DNA from: Chroococcidiopsis thermalis PCC 7203
Lineage (GTDB): Bacteria > Cyanobacteriota > Cyanobacteriia > Cyanobacteriales > Chroococcidiopsidaceae
Direction of reading: 5' to 3'
NCBI RefSeq assembly: GCF_000317125.1
Contig: NC_019695.1
Location: forward strand, 2,468,336 to 2,532,335
Length of the DNA: 64,000 bases
Below, one piece after another: positions 1 through 8,835 of the stretch (the first letter of the stretch is position 1; every line of letters begins with the position of its first letter). Made by a program: the position numbers and the translations under genes. The notes below the pieces were generated by a model. That model was not told the origin of the DNA. It did not search any database and saw nothing but the letters and a program-made list of their open reading frames with translations.

Positions 1-1350
1 GAACAAAGCTGTTGGTACAGTGGTGTTTGTCCTTTCGATTGGCACTCCTGTACGGAGGATATATCTGTTGCATCGGTTTTGGCAGCAGCGGCGAAATTCT
101 TGGATCGGCAGGAGGAGCTTGACGATCCCCCCCTGCCCCCCTTTTTAAGGGGGGAGTTAGAAGCGGTGCGAGATACTGCTATCTCTCTGCCTCCAGCAGA
201 GGCGCGAGAAACTGCTGCCCCCTCACCTCAACTAGTAGCGCCAGAAACTACTGCCCCCCTTTTTAAGGGGGGTTGGGGGGATCTCCGCAACATCCTAGTC
301 ATGCGCCTAGATAATATTGGTGATGTCATCATGACTAGTCCTGTCCTGCGAACGATTAAAGAAAACCTTCCCACTGCCAAATTAACCTTAATGGCAAGCC
401 CAGCCGGGGCATTGACACAACCTCTACTGCCGTGGGTAGATGAAGTCTTATCCTGGCGAGTCCTATGGCAAGATTTGGGACGATTGGACTTCGATCCGGC
501 GCGAGAATGGAAACTAATTGAGACTTTAAACCAACGTCAATTTGATGCGGCAATTATTTTGACAAGTTTTAGTCAAAGCCCTTACCCAGCTGCTTTAGTT
601 TGCTATTTAGCCGGAATTGGATTGCGTTTAGGAGAATCGAAGGAGTCGGGACAAGGAATATTAACGCATTGGGTTGACCCCTTACCGGATGAAATTCACC
701 AAGTAGAGCGGAATTTGCGCTTAATTGAAGCAGTTGGGTTTAAAGTGCGCGATCGCCGTCTTTGCTTGCACGTTCCTCAAACTATAACAGCAGCAATCCC
801 AAATTCTTACATCTTGCTCAATCCCTGGACGACTTGCCAATCTCGCAACTACGACGACTGCCGCTTTGCAACAGCAGCCCGTCAATTATCTCAAATGACG
901 AGTTTACCTATTGTCGTCACGGGAACCAATAAGGATCGCGATCGCGCCCGCCCCTTACTCGATATTTTAGGCGACGCGATCGATCTGATTGGTGCGACTA
1001 GTCTCGCTGAATTTGCTGCCCTGATTGCCAATGCCCGATTGGTTCTAACCAATAACACATCTACCATGCATATTGCTGATGCTACCAACACTCCAAGCGT
1101 CATTCTCTTTGCTGGTACTGAACTCGAATCTCAATGGCAACCCTGCTATGCTCCTGTTAAACTCCTCCGCCGTCCCACAGTTTGCAGTCCTTGCTACGCC
1201 TTCACCTGTCCCTACAACATGGAATGTTTAGATATTTCCCCAGAGGAGGTGATTGCAGCTGGATTGGAAATGCTCGATCGAACCAATTCAAATTTCAAAT
1301 TTCAAAATTTTAGAGGGTACAAGAACCTACTAGAACAATTCAAAAGTTAA
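1..1350 (+). CDS. GT9-family (heptosyltransferase-like) glycosyltransferase, open at the left edge
   Basis: The frame is open from base 1, so the true start lies outside the window; the first in-window start-like codon is a TTG at 79. The main domain (from about base 292, ILVMRLDNIGDVIMTSPVL) has the GT9 N-terminal donor fold, and the C-terminal half has the typical TNNTSTMHIADA and HIADATNTPSVILFAG region. It ends with a Cys-rich tail (CSPCYAFTCPYNMEC followed by DISPEEV). Bases 1-110 encode a second, very similar tail (CPFDWHSCTEDISVASV), so this looks like two GT9 units read as one frame. The linker is made of CCCCCTTTTTAAGGGGG palindromes. GT9 enzymes usually transfer heptose or related sugars onto lipopolysaccharide or other glycans; the substrate here is unknown. 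Confidence 0.85.
   Translation, partial: EQSCWYSGVCPFDWHSCTEDISVASVLAAAAKFLDRQEELDDPPLPPFLRGELEAVRDTAISLPPAEARETAAPSPQLVAPETTAPLFKGGWGDLRNILVMRLDNIGDVIMTSPVLRTIKENLPTAKLTLMASPAGALTQPLLPWVDEVLSWRVLWQDLGRLDFDPAREWKLIETLNQRQFDAAIILTSFSQSPYPAALVCYLAGIGLRLGESKESGQGILTHWVDPLPDEIHQVERNLRLIEAVGFKVRDRRLCLHVPQTITAAIPNSYILLNPWTTCQSRNYDDCRFATAARQLSQMTSLPIVVTGTNKDRDRARPLLDILGDAIDLIGATSLAEFAALIANARLVLTNNTSTMHIADATNTPSVILFAGTELESQWQPCYAPVKLLRRPTVCSPCYAFTCPYNMECLDISPEEVIAAGLEMLDRTNSNFKFQNFRGYKNLLEQFKS
126..284. repeat. Two CCCCCTTTTTAAGGGGG-type palindromic repeats inside a reading frame
   Basis: Near-identical GC-rich palindromes lie at 126-157 and 251-284. Both are read in frame within the GT9 gene and code for Pro/Gly-rich linker (PPLPPFLRG and APLFKGGWGD). 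The same palindrome type sits in spacers at 13902-14020, 37578-37655 and 43519-43556. Confidence 0.85.
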
Positions 1351-1751
1351 AAGTTAAAAGTCAAAATAGAGCGTATTGCTGCTTCAATTTTCTCAGAATT
1401 TTATTTAGAAGATTATCGAAAAGTCGATCGAGCGATAGACGATTGATTTACTCCTGGCTGCCGCATCCCAGTTCAAGAAAGGAAATCTTTTTTATAATTA
1501 AGTTTAGCGATCGAGTGTAGCTAGATAAAAACTCCAAAATTCTGTCTTGAGATAGAAACTTATTTCTATCTTATGGGGGATAGTATGAAATAAATTAGAT
1601 CAGTGTCACATTTGCCTGGACTTATGCACCTTTCTCTAAATCCATTACTAATACAAGCGATCGTCCTCGAACAGCCAACAATTATTAGCCCGAAGCGGCA
1701 ACTACCACTAAGCTCAGAGATGACTCAAAAGTAGAGCGGCAGAGAGAAAGA
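1351..1751. other. Intergenic region upstream of the hybrid kinase
   Basis: The 400 bases hold no convincing gene. They start with an AAAGTTAAAAGTTAAAAGTC low-complexity tract just after the GT9 stop. The rest is AT-rich and presumably carries the kinase promoter; I could not identify boxes with confidence. Confidence 0.4.
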
Positions 1752-4700
1752 ATGACGCAAGAGTCAATATCATCCAGCAATGCCAATACCAATTTTCTGC
1801 TCGGTGGCGGCGAGATGGGCGCGCGGATGCGAGAAAAAGATTGGTCGAAAACGTCGCTGGGTGTACCGCAGCATTGGTCGCAGAGTCTGAAAACCGCCGT
1901 GCGGATTATGCTTACCTGTCGCCAACCAATGTTTGTCTGGTGGGGTGAGGAGCTAATCAATCTCTACAACGATGCCTACAAGTCTATTGTTGGTGGCAAA
2001 CATCCAGAGGCATTAGGACAACCTGCTGCTGTTGTATGGCGCGAAATTTGGGATCGGGTTGCTCCCCGTGCAGAATCGGTACTGCTGAAAAATGAAGGAA
2101 CCTATGACGAATCACTGTTGCTGATCATGGAGCGCAACGGCTACCCAGAGGAAACCTATTATACATTCTCCTATAGCCCAATTCCCGATGATGATGGTGG
2201 CACAGGGGGCATTATCTGCGCTAACACGGACGATACACAGCGTGTCATCGGCGAACGTCAGTTGGCACTGTTGCAAGAGCTAGCAGCGAAAACAGCAGAT
2301 GCACGGACATTTGATGCAGCCTGTACGCTGAGCGCTAGCTGTTTGCAAACCAATCTTTACGATCTGCCCTTCGCTGCCATATATTTAGTCGATCCAGAGC
2401 AGCAATGCCTTTCTCTGGCTGGGACGAGTGGGATCGAACGGGGACACGCAGTAGCCCCCGAAACAGTTGCATTAGATGAGAATTCGGTTTTGCCCTTTGC
2501 CCGGGTGTTAAAGACACAACAGGCAATGCTAGTTTCCGATCTAGAGTCGCATTTTAGCAATCTACCGATGGGTGCTTGGCAGCGATCGCCTCATCAAGCT
2601 GTAGCCGTACCGATTGCTCCCTCCGGTCAGACAGGGAAGGCAGGGATATTAGTTGCTGGTTTGAATCCGTTTCGGCTGTTCGACGATAACTACAAAGGAT
2701 TCATCGATCTGGTAGCAGCGCAGATTGCTGCGAGTATTGCCAATGCCCAAGCTTACGAAGAAGAACGCAAACGGGCAGAGGCTTTAGCAGAAATCGATCG
2801 CGCCAAAACTGTTTTTTTTAGCAATGTGTCACATGAATTTCGTACCCCACTGACTTTGATGTTGGGTCCAATAGAAGAAACCTTGCTCCGCTGCTCTAGC
2901 CTCCTACCGCTAGAAGACCGCAAACAGTTGGAGATGGTGCAGCGCAACGGACTCCGCTTGCTGAAATTGGTCAATACGCTACTCGATTTTTCTCGAATTG
3001 AAGCCGGACGGGTGCAAGCCTCCTACGAACCCACCGATCTAGCTAGCTTTACCGCCGAACTAGCCAGCGTCTTTCGTGCCGCGCTCGAACGAGCTGGAAT
3101 GCGCTTATCGGTTAATTGCCCGCCCATACCTGCACCCGTGTATGTGGATCGGGAAATGTGGGAAAAAATTGTTTTAAACCTGATCTCAAATGCTTTCAAG
3201 TTCACGCTGGCTGGAGAAATTACCGTCAGTTTGCAGTGGTTAGGCGATTGCGTCCAGCTGAGTATACAAGATACCGGAATCGGAATTCCCGCTGCCGAAA
3301 TTCCCCATTTATTTGAACGTTTTCACCGCGTTAAAGGAGCGCAAGGACGCACTTTTGAAGGGTCGGGAATTGGTTTATCTTTGGTGCGAGAATTGGTACA
3401 AATGCACGGTGGTACGGTGCAAGTCACCAGCGTTCTAGGATCGGGCAGTTGCTTCACCGTGTCGATTCCTACAGGGAAAGCTCATTTACCTCCAGAGCGG
3501 ATTAGCAGCCCGCGAATTCTAGCTTCAACCGCATTAGGTACAGCTCCCTATGTTGAAGAAGCACTGCGCTGGCTACCAGAAGCAGGAAGCAGGGAGCAGG
3601 GAGTAGAGAGCAGTGAAGAATTACACCCAACTCCCGACTCCCCAGTACGGGGGCACAGCAGTGCGCCCCTACCGACTCCCGACTCCCCTACCTACATTCT
3701 CCTCGCTGATGACAATGCAGACATGCGCGATTATGTCAAGAGGTTGCTAGGTCGGGAATACGAAGTCGAAGCTGTGTCAGATGGATTAGCTGCCTTGGCT
3801 GCCGTTCGCGACCATCGCCTTCCCGACTTGGTGTTAACTGACGTAATGATGCCGGGACTCGATGGTTTTGGACTGTTGCAAGCACTACGAGCCGATCCCC
3901 AGACCAGGGAAGTGCCAATAATTCTCCTCTCGGCACGGGCGGGGGAAGAGGCACGAGTCGAAGGGTTAGAAGCAGGAGCCGATGATTATTTGATCAAACC
4001 TTTTTCTGCCCGCGAGTTGTTAGCGCGAGTCGAAGCAACCCTGAAGCTGTCGCAAATGCGGCAAGAGGCAGCGCGGCGGGAACAAATCATACTCGAACGG
4101 GTGACAGATGCATTTATTGCCTTCGATCGCGAGTTTCGCTATACCTATGTCAACCCAGCAGCAGCAAAATTGACGCAAAAAACACCAGAAGAGTTGCTGG
4201 GTAAAACTTTGTGGGAAGTATTTCCCGATACAATTGGCAGTCGGTTTGAATCTGAATATCGTCGAGCCCTCTTCGAGCAAGTTAAGGTTGAGTTTGAGGA
4301 ATATTATCAACCATACGACATGTGGGTTGAAGTTCACGCTTACCCCTCATCCAGTGGGCTTTCCCTCTACTATCGGGATATTAGCGATCGCAAACAAGCT
4401 GAGGAAGCCCTGCGAAAGAGTGAAGAACTGAAGGGACGCATTTTAGAAAGCAGTCAAGACTGCATTAAAGTTTTATCCTTAGATGGGCGACTCCTTTACG
4501 TGAATACAGGCGGCTTGGCTCTTCTAGAAATTGACAATCCTACAGCTTTCCTCGACACGAACTGGCTTGATTACTGGCAGGGTGAAGATCGCCAAAGTGC
4601 AGAAGCAGCGATCGCGGTAGCCAAAGCAGGCAATGTCGGTCAATTTCAAGGCTTCTGTCCCACGGCAAAGGGCAAGCCGAAGTGGTGGGATGTCATAATC

Positions 4701-6104
4701 ACGCCCATCCGAGATGCATCAGGAATTGTTGCACAACTGTTATCAATCTCGCGCGATATCACCAAGCAAAAGCAAGATGCAGCCGAACGCGAACAACTGC
4801 TGGAGCAGGAAAGATTGGCACGGGAAGAAGCCCAAGCTGCCAATCGAATTAAAGATGAGTTTCTGGCTGTACTATCCCATGAATTGCGATCGCCCCTCAA
4901 CCCGATACTAGGTTGGACAAAACTGCTGCGTTCTCGCAAATTTGACGCACAAGCAACAGATCGCGCCCTAGAAACGATCGAGCGCAATGCCAAACTACAA
5001 ACGCAACTCATTGAAGACTTGTTAGATGTCTCGCGCATATTACAAGGAAAAATGGCGCTCAACATCACCTCGGTCAACTTAACCACTACAATTGAGGCAG
5101 CTATAGAAACCGTGCGGTTGGCAGCACGAGCAAAAAACATTCAGATTCAAACTCAATTTGCCCCCAACGTAGGATTAGTCTGTGGGGATGCAAATCGTCT
5201 CCAACAAGTTGTGTGGAATTTACTCTCTAATGCCGTTAAATTCACCCCGTCAGGGGGGCGGATTGAGGTTTCGCTGATGGGAGTAGCTTCGGGAGTCGAG
5301 AGTCGGGAGTCGGGGACAAGGGAGACAAGGGAGACAAGGGAGACAAGGAAGCAATTCCAGCCGCCAGCCACCAGCCACTCAGTAACTACCAACTACCAAC
5401 TACCAATTACCAATTACCAATTACCAATTACCAACTACGCTAAAATCCAAGTCAGCGACACTGGAAAAGGAATTAATTCAGACTTCTTACCATACGTATT
5501 TGATTACTTCCGGCAAGAAGATGGGACAACGACACGAAAATTTGGCGGATTAGGATTAGGGCTGGCAATTGTACGCCACATCACCGAGTTACATGGGGGT
5601 ACAGTCAAAGCCGAAAGCCTTGGAGAAGCAAAGGGAGCAACTTTCACCGTCAGTTTACCTCTGCTTCAGGATGAAAGCTCAGAAATGAGCGATCGAAGCG
5701 CCACTTCATCCTTTCTTGCCTATCCTTTACAAGGTATTCGCGTGTTAGTCGTAGATGATGAAGCCGATATGTTGAATTTAGCTCAATTCGTTTTAGAACA
5801 GTATGGGGCAGAAGTGCAGGTCGCAGCATCGGCAGCAGAAGCAATGCTTATCTTCGATCGCTTCGTCCCTAACGTTTTGATTAGCGATATTGGAATGCCA
5901 GATCTCGATGGCTACATGTTAATGCAACAAGTCAGGCAGCGATCGCCGCAAGCAGGGGGGCAAGTTTCGGCAATTGCCCTAACTGCCTACGCTGGAGAGT
6001 GCGATCGCCAACTTGCAAGGCAAGCAGGATTTCAGCTACATCTGCCAAAACCTGTAGAACCAGAGCAGTTAGTGCAGGCGATCGCCGTTCTGTGCGATCG
6101 ATAG
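1752..6104 (+). CDS. Multidomain hybrid sensor histidine kinase (two kinase cores, two receivers)
   Basis: A soluble phosphorelay sensor of 1450 residues with no clear membrane segment. Order seen: a PAS-like region (about 50-165), GAF (about 170-335), HisKA with His361 in SHEFRTPLTL, an HATPase (DTGIGIP, GSGIGLSL), a receiver with Asp697 (TDVMMPG), two PAS domains (about 785-1000), a second HisKA with His1043 in SHELRSPLNP, a second HATPase (NLLSNAVKFTPSG, DTGKGI, GLGLGL) and a terminal receiver with Asp1379 (SDIGMPD). Both cores keep their catalytic boxes. Repeat-coded segments interrupt it in frame at residues about 612-648 and 1179-1230, the latter inside the second ATPase domain. No response-regulator gene is adjacent; the signal is unknown. 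Confidence 0.93.
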   Translation: MTQESISSSNANTNFLLGGGEMGARMREKDWSKTSLGVPQHWSQSLKTAVRIMLTCRQPMFVWWGEELINLYNDAYKSIVGGKHPEALGQPAAVVWREIWDRVAPRAESVLLKNEGTYDESLLLIMERNGYPEETYYTFSYSPIPDDDGGTGGIICANTDDTQRVIGERQLALLQELAAKTADARTFDAACTLSASCLQTNLYDLPFAAIYLVDPEQQCLSLAGTSGIERGHAVAPETVALDENSVLPFARVLKTQQAMLVSDLESHFSNLPMGAWQRSPHQAVAVPIAPSGQTGKAGILVAGLNPFRLFDDNYKGFIDLVAAQIAASIANAQAYEEERKRAEALAEIDRAKTVFFSNVSHEFRTPLTLMLGPIEETLLRCSSLLPLEDRKQLEMVQRNGLRLLKLVNTLLDFSRIEAGRVQASYEPTDLASFTAELASVFRAALERAGMRLSVNCPPIPAPVYVDREMWEKIVLNLISNAFKFTLAGEITVSLQWLGDCVQLSIQDTGIGIPAAEIPHLFERFHRVKGAQGRTFEGSGIGLSLVRELVQMHGGTVQVTSVLGSGSCFTVSIPTGKAHLPPERISSPRILASTALGTAPYVEEALRWLPEAGSREQGVESSEELHPTPDSPVRGHSSAPLPTPDSPTYILLADDNADMRDYVKRLLGREYEVEAVSDGLAALAAVRDHRLPDLVLTDVMMPGLDGFGLLQALRADPQTREVPIILLSARAGEEARVEGLEAGADDYLIKPFSARELLARVEATLKLSQMRQEAARREQIILERVTDAFIAFDREFRYTYVNPAAAKLTQKTPEELLGKTLWEVFPDTIGSRFESEYRRALFEQVKVEFEEYYQPYDMWVEVHAYPSSSGLSLYYRDISDRKQAEEALRKSEELKGRILESSQDCIKVLSLDGRLLYVNTGGLALLEIDNPTAFLDTNWLDYWQGEDRQSAEAAIAVAKAGNVGQFQGFCPTAKGKPKWWDVIITPIRDASGIVAQLLSISRDITKQKQDAAEREQLLEQERLAREEAQAANRIKDEFLAVLSHELRSPLNPILGWTKLLRSRKFDAQATDRALETIERNAKLQTQLIEDLLDVSRILQGKMALNITSVNLTTTIEAAIETVRLAARAKNIQIQTQFAPNVGLVCGDANRLQQVVWNLLSNAVKFTPSGGRIEVSLMGVASGVESRESGTRETRETRETRKQFQPPATSHSVTTNYQLPITNYQLPITNYAKIQVSDTGKGINSDFLPYVFDYFRQEDGTTTRKFGGLGLGLAIVRHITELHGGTVKAESLGEAKGATFTVSLPLLQDESSEMSDRSATSSFLAYPLQGIRVLVVDDEADMLNLAQFVLEQYGAEVQVAASAAEAMLIFDRFVPNVLISDIGMPDLDGYMLMQQVRQRSPQAGGQVSAIALTAYAGECDRQLARQAGFQLHLPKPVEPEQLVQAIAVLCDR
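3583..3694. repeat. Palindromic repeat (GGGCGCAC core) inserted in the kinase gene
   Basis: A GGAGCAGGGAG/ACTCCCGACTCCC tract surrounds a palindrome with GGGGGCACAGCAGTGCGCCCC. It is read in frame between the first ATPase domain and the first receiver, giving a peptide that includes [13 protein letters not shown]. The same family occurs in spacers and in metH. Confidence 0.85.
5288..5442. repeat. Tandem short repeats inserted inside the second kinase ATPase domain
   Basis: Consecutive GGGAGACAA nonamers and ACCAATT heptamers, both common in spacers of this window, are translated in frame as an RET-rich stretch and a TNYQLPI-rich stretch. They sit between the strand ending GGRIEVSLMGV and the strand AKIQVSDTGKGI. 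Confidence 0.9.
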
Positions 6105-6127
6105 TCAGCAGATATCAATCCGAGCGT

Positions 6128-6523
6128 TTATTCAAAAAGTGACTGTAACTTACTTGCCAATTCCTCCCGATTAGATTTTGTCCGCAGATATCGATAGACA
6201 AACCACACCGAATAGAAAATTCCGATTAGTTGAAACGTCGGTGCTAATAATGGAATGCTGTTGAGAGCAGCCAAGACTGCAAACAACACTCTGAGTGCAA
6301 TTAAGGCAACAAAAATTAAAAGAATGCTCGTAATTGGTTGTTTGTATTGTTGCCAGAAGCTACTAACGTGTTTCGGTAGTTCCGTAAAAAAAGCAACTAT
6401 ATTGTTACCGATCTGCCGTCCCTGCATTTCAAGTTGTTTTGCAGTCGATGGTGTTGTTAGAGATGTAGATTCTGCCGTTTCTCTAACTTCTGAAGTGTCG
6501 GTCATGTATTCTGTCTGTTGCAT
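6128..6523 (-). CDS. CAAD-domain thylakoid membrane protein (CURT1-like)
   Basis: A 131-residue protein: a disordered, Ser/Thr/Glu-rich N-terminus (1-35), an amphipathic stretch, then two membrane segments (about 67-87 and 93-115) and a charged tail. The C-terminal pattern (APTFQLIGIFYSVWFVYRYL) is typical of CAAD, the cyanobacterial domain also appended to some aminoacyl-tRNA synthetases and related to CURT1, which curves thylakoid margins. An AGGAGA ribosome site lies 6 bases before the ATG at 6523, which supports this start over the second Met. It converges on the kinase gene. A role in membrane shaping or anchoring is inferred from the family only. Confidence 0.8.
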   Translation of the reverse strand: MQQTEYMTDTSEVRETAESTSLTTPSTAKQLEMQGRQIGNNIVAFFTELPKHVSSFWQQYKQPITSILLIFVALIALRVLFAVLAALNSIPLLAPTFQLIGIFYSVWFVYRYLRTKSNREELASKLQSLFE

Positions 6524-7467
6524 TTGGCTCTCCTTGTCAGAAAATATACAAGTTTTTTTGCAATATTGCTTTGCTACTGGCGGTTAGCAAAACGACGATC
6601 GATGAAAATAATTACCTGCTTACCTATTCAGTTGAGCAGGGGTAACTGTGCTGTCTAAACAATGCCTATCATCGGGATCTCCTCCAGTTTTGCCTACTTA
6701 TTATTTATGATATTTATGTTCGACGCACGCTCCTACTGCTGCATCTGATGCAATATATCCATTAAGCTAGCTGATAACTAAGCCTGCTGTTTCTACCGTA
6801 AGTTATGTGTTTTTTTCTGCCTTCCTCACACTGAGAAATTAATAGCAGTATTCTGAGCGATCGTCCGTTGGCATTAGATATGCGAGTTGTTTCTACTACT
6901 GGTTCTGTTTTAGTCAAATTAACTTTTAACGTCCCCTGGAATAGAATGCCTGGATTGATAAAAAAGCTAAATGCTCGATCTCGCTTGCTATAGCAATCCT
7001 ATTTGATTCATGAACGTGGAGCAGCTTCTAGCCTGCCGTAGGCTAGAAGCCTACTTTACAAATCATTTAGAACTGCTATAGATTACTGTAATTAATCCCG
7101 ACCTATTCAGAAGTTGCGGGCAGATTTATAATTCAGATTGAATTTTTCCCGTTTGTGCAAATGGCTAAGAGCAGCTACTGTCTTCATTAGTACTACTATT
7201 AGACTATCTCTTTAAGTAGATAAAACTCGCTTTCAATTAAGTGTAAAGTGTGTTCAACTCAAGTGTAGAGTCTACGGAAACAGGTCTGTTATCTGTCCTC
7301 TAACTTATGAATGCATTGTGAGATAGGGCAATACTCTAGCTACTTTGCATCTGGCATAAAACGATACAATTCAAACTCGTTTTTGATCGAGAAGAAGCTT
7401 CACTTCTCAGTCAAAAGTTTGTCTTTATCTGTTGCGTAAAAAACTTTTTACTCAGTGTAAGGAATAG
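6524..7467. other. Long gene-free spacer between CAAD gene and aqpZ
   Basis: Nearly 950 AT-rich bases hold no supported gene. The one clear structure is the small inverted-repeat element at 6988-7081. The right part must contain the aqpZ promoter and the left part the CAAD promoter. Confidence 0.5.
6988..7081. mobile_element. MITE-like 94-bp element with terminal inverted repeats
   Basis: The ends CTATAGCAATCCTATTTGATT and, on the other strand, CTATAGCAGTTCTAAATGATT match at 17 of 21 positions. Inside is a hairpin, GCTTCTAGCCT / AGGCTAGAAGC around a 5-base loop. It has no coding capacity. This is the shape of a non-autonomous miniature element; a parent transposase is not visible here. Confidence 0.7.
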
Positions 7468-8253
7468 ATGAATATGGCACTTATGAAACGGTGCGTAGCG
7501 GAGTCGATTGGGACTTTTTGGCTAGTTCTTGGCGGTTGTGGTAGTGCAGTACTTGCAGCAGCATTTACAGCAGATGCAGCAAAACTAGGTGAAGGGACAG
7601 CATTTCCACTAGGGATCGGACTAGTTGGTGTATCCATCGCTTTTGGTTTGACAGTTCTGACGATCGCATACGCATTAGGACACGTTGCTGATTGCCATCT
7701 CAACCCAGCTGTAACTTTCGGACTCTGGGCTGGCAAGCGATTTCCTGGTTCTGAACTACTGCCATATATCATTGCCCAAGTCATAGGTGCGATCGCGGGT
7801 GCGGGAGTTGTTTATCTAATTGCTAGCGGTAAGGCGGGCTTCACTCTTGCAGGCTCAAACCCATTGGCAACCAACGGTTTCGGTACACATTCACCCAGTG
7901 GTTATTCTTTAGCAGCTTGCTTCTTAACCGAAGTCGTGATGACTTTCATGTTCTTGATGGTGATTTTAGGGGCAACAGATCGCCGCGCTCCCCAAGGTTT
8001 TGCTCCCATTGCTATTGGGTTAGCACTGACCTTAATTCATCTAATTAGTATTCCTGTAACTAATACCTCAGTCAACCCTGCTCGCAGCACGGGTCCAGCA
8101 CTTTTTGCTGGCTTGGAGCATATTGCTCAACTTTGGTTGTTTTGGCTAGCTCCAATTTTAGGGGCAGTCCTAGCAGGTTTTTTCTACTCTAGTTTCTTTG
8201 CCGAGTCAAGGAAAGAGCGAATACCTGCCGAGCCAATTAAAACATTACGCTGA
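7468..8253 (+). CDS. aqpZ: Aquaporin Z (water channel)
   Basis: A 261-residue inner-membrane MIP-family protein with six hydrophobic segments and both half-helix signatures: HLNPAVT in the first half and [14 protein letters not shown] in the second, whose Arg belongs to the selectivity filter. The N-terminus ([20 protein letters not shown]) and [13 protein letters not shown] are AqpZ-like, favouring a water channel over a glycerol facilitator. The start at 7468 has TAAGGA five bases upstream; a Met two codons later is an alternative. Length fits the family, slightly extended by a charged C-terminus. It stands alone between long spacers, with a hairpin downstream. Likely role: osmotic water flux. 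Confidence 0.95.
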   Translation: MNMALMKRCVAESIGTFWLVLGGCGSAVLAAAFTADAAKLGEGTAFPLGIGLVGVSIAFGLTVLTIAYALGHVADCHLNPAVTFGLWAGKRFPGSELLPYIIAQVIGAIAGAGVVYLIASGKAGFTLAGSNPLATNGFGTHSPSGYSLAACFLTEVVMTFMFLMVILGATDRRAPQGFAPIAIGLALTLIHLISIPVTNTSVNPARSTGPALFAGLEHIAQLWLFWLAPILGAVLAGFFYSSFFAESRKERIPAEPIKTLR

Positions 8254-8284
8254 ATAACTATTTAAGTGCTGTTCAACTCTCTTA

Positions 8285-8321
8285 AGTTGAATAAAGGGTG
8301 CAGGACGCGCCCTTTATCAAC
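8285..8321 (+). terminator. Hairpin downstream of aqpZ
   Basis: GTTGAATAAAGGG pairs with CCCTTTATCAAC with one bulged base, about 30 bases after the aqpZ stop. There is no U-tract, so it may be a transcript-end structure rather than a classical intrinsic terminator. Confidence 0.45.
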
Positions 8322-8372
8322 CGTGCCATGCCAGCCTGTAGTGCTGCTTCGAGCGTGAGAGCAGATCTCGAT

Positions 8373-8645
8373 CTAGTTATTTTCTTCGCCTGCATCAACT
8401 TGGAGTTGTTCGCAAAGAATGGTGTCAGCAGGAATAGCGCTAGCTATCTTAGCACTATGGATCTCTAACTGCGCTTCTGGGATTGCCTCAAATAGCAAGT
8501 GCTGACCGGGAAATACAACTCGCTCCAAGTACCAGTGAGGAATATTCGTAATCCGTGCAATTTGAATTCCACTTGTTGCATTCTTATAGTTGCACAGAAT
8601 GCGCTTTTGGTACTCATTAGGTAAGGAGTCTACGATCTGAGCCAT
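8373..8645 (-). CDS. DUF1830 family protein
   Basis: A small soluble protein of 90 residues restricted mainly to cyanobacteria. The core ILCNYKNATSGIQIARITN followed by IPHWYLERVVFPGQ is the family signature. The frame is open to 8672, but AGGAGG lies 7 bases before the ATG at 8645 (MAQIVDSLP), so I use that start. No catalytic residues are evident and no function is established. It is monocistronic and converges with aqpZ. Confidence 0.85.
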   Translation of the reverse strand: MAQIVDSLPNEYQKRILCNYKNATSGIQIARITNIPHWYLERVVFPGQHLLFEAIPEAQLEIHSAKIASAIPADTILCEQLQVDAGEENN

Positions 8646-8835
8646 AGTTTTGCCTCCTGGCAACAGCGCCAAAACAAATTTGACATATGCTAACGTAAAC
8701 TACCTGCGAGAAGATCGCAGGCTTCCTACTGTACAGGCTTCTGCTCAAACGTGGACGTGAAAAATCCACGCTTGAGACTTACAGAGCCTCTATAGGCATT
8801 GGCACTAGTTACTAACGCCAATGCGTCAAAATCTG

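Noticed and set aside
1351-1400. AAAGTTAAAAGTTAAAAGTC tract as a regulatory site
   Set aside because: The same low-complexity tract occurs after other genes (40258, 47578), so it is a repeat type, not a specific control site.
4646-5140. 164-codon minus-strand frame inside the hybrid kinase gene
   Set aside because: It is the antisense of a well-conserved kinase region, with no start site features and a composition typical of a shadow frame.
8700-8835. Possible small hairpin RNA between DUF1830 gene and secreted protein gene
   Set aside because: AAAATCCACGCTTGAGACT and neighbouring GTGGACGTGAAAA show weak pairing only; no terminator or T-tail.
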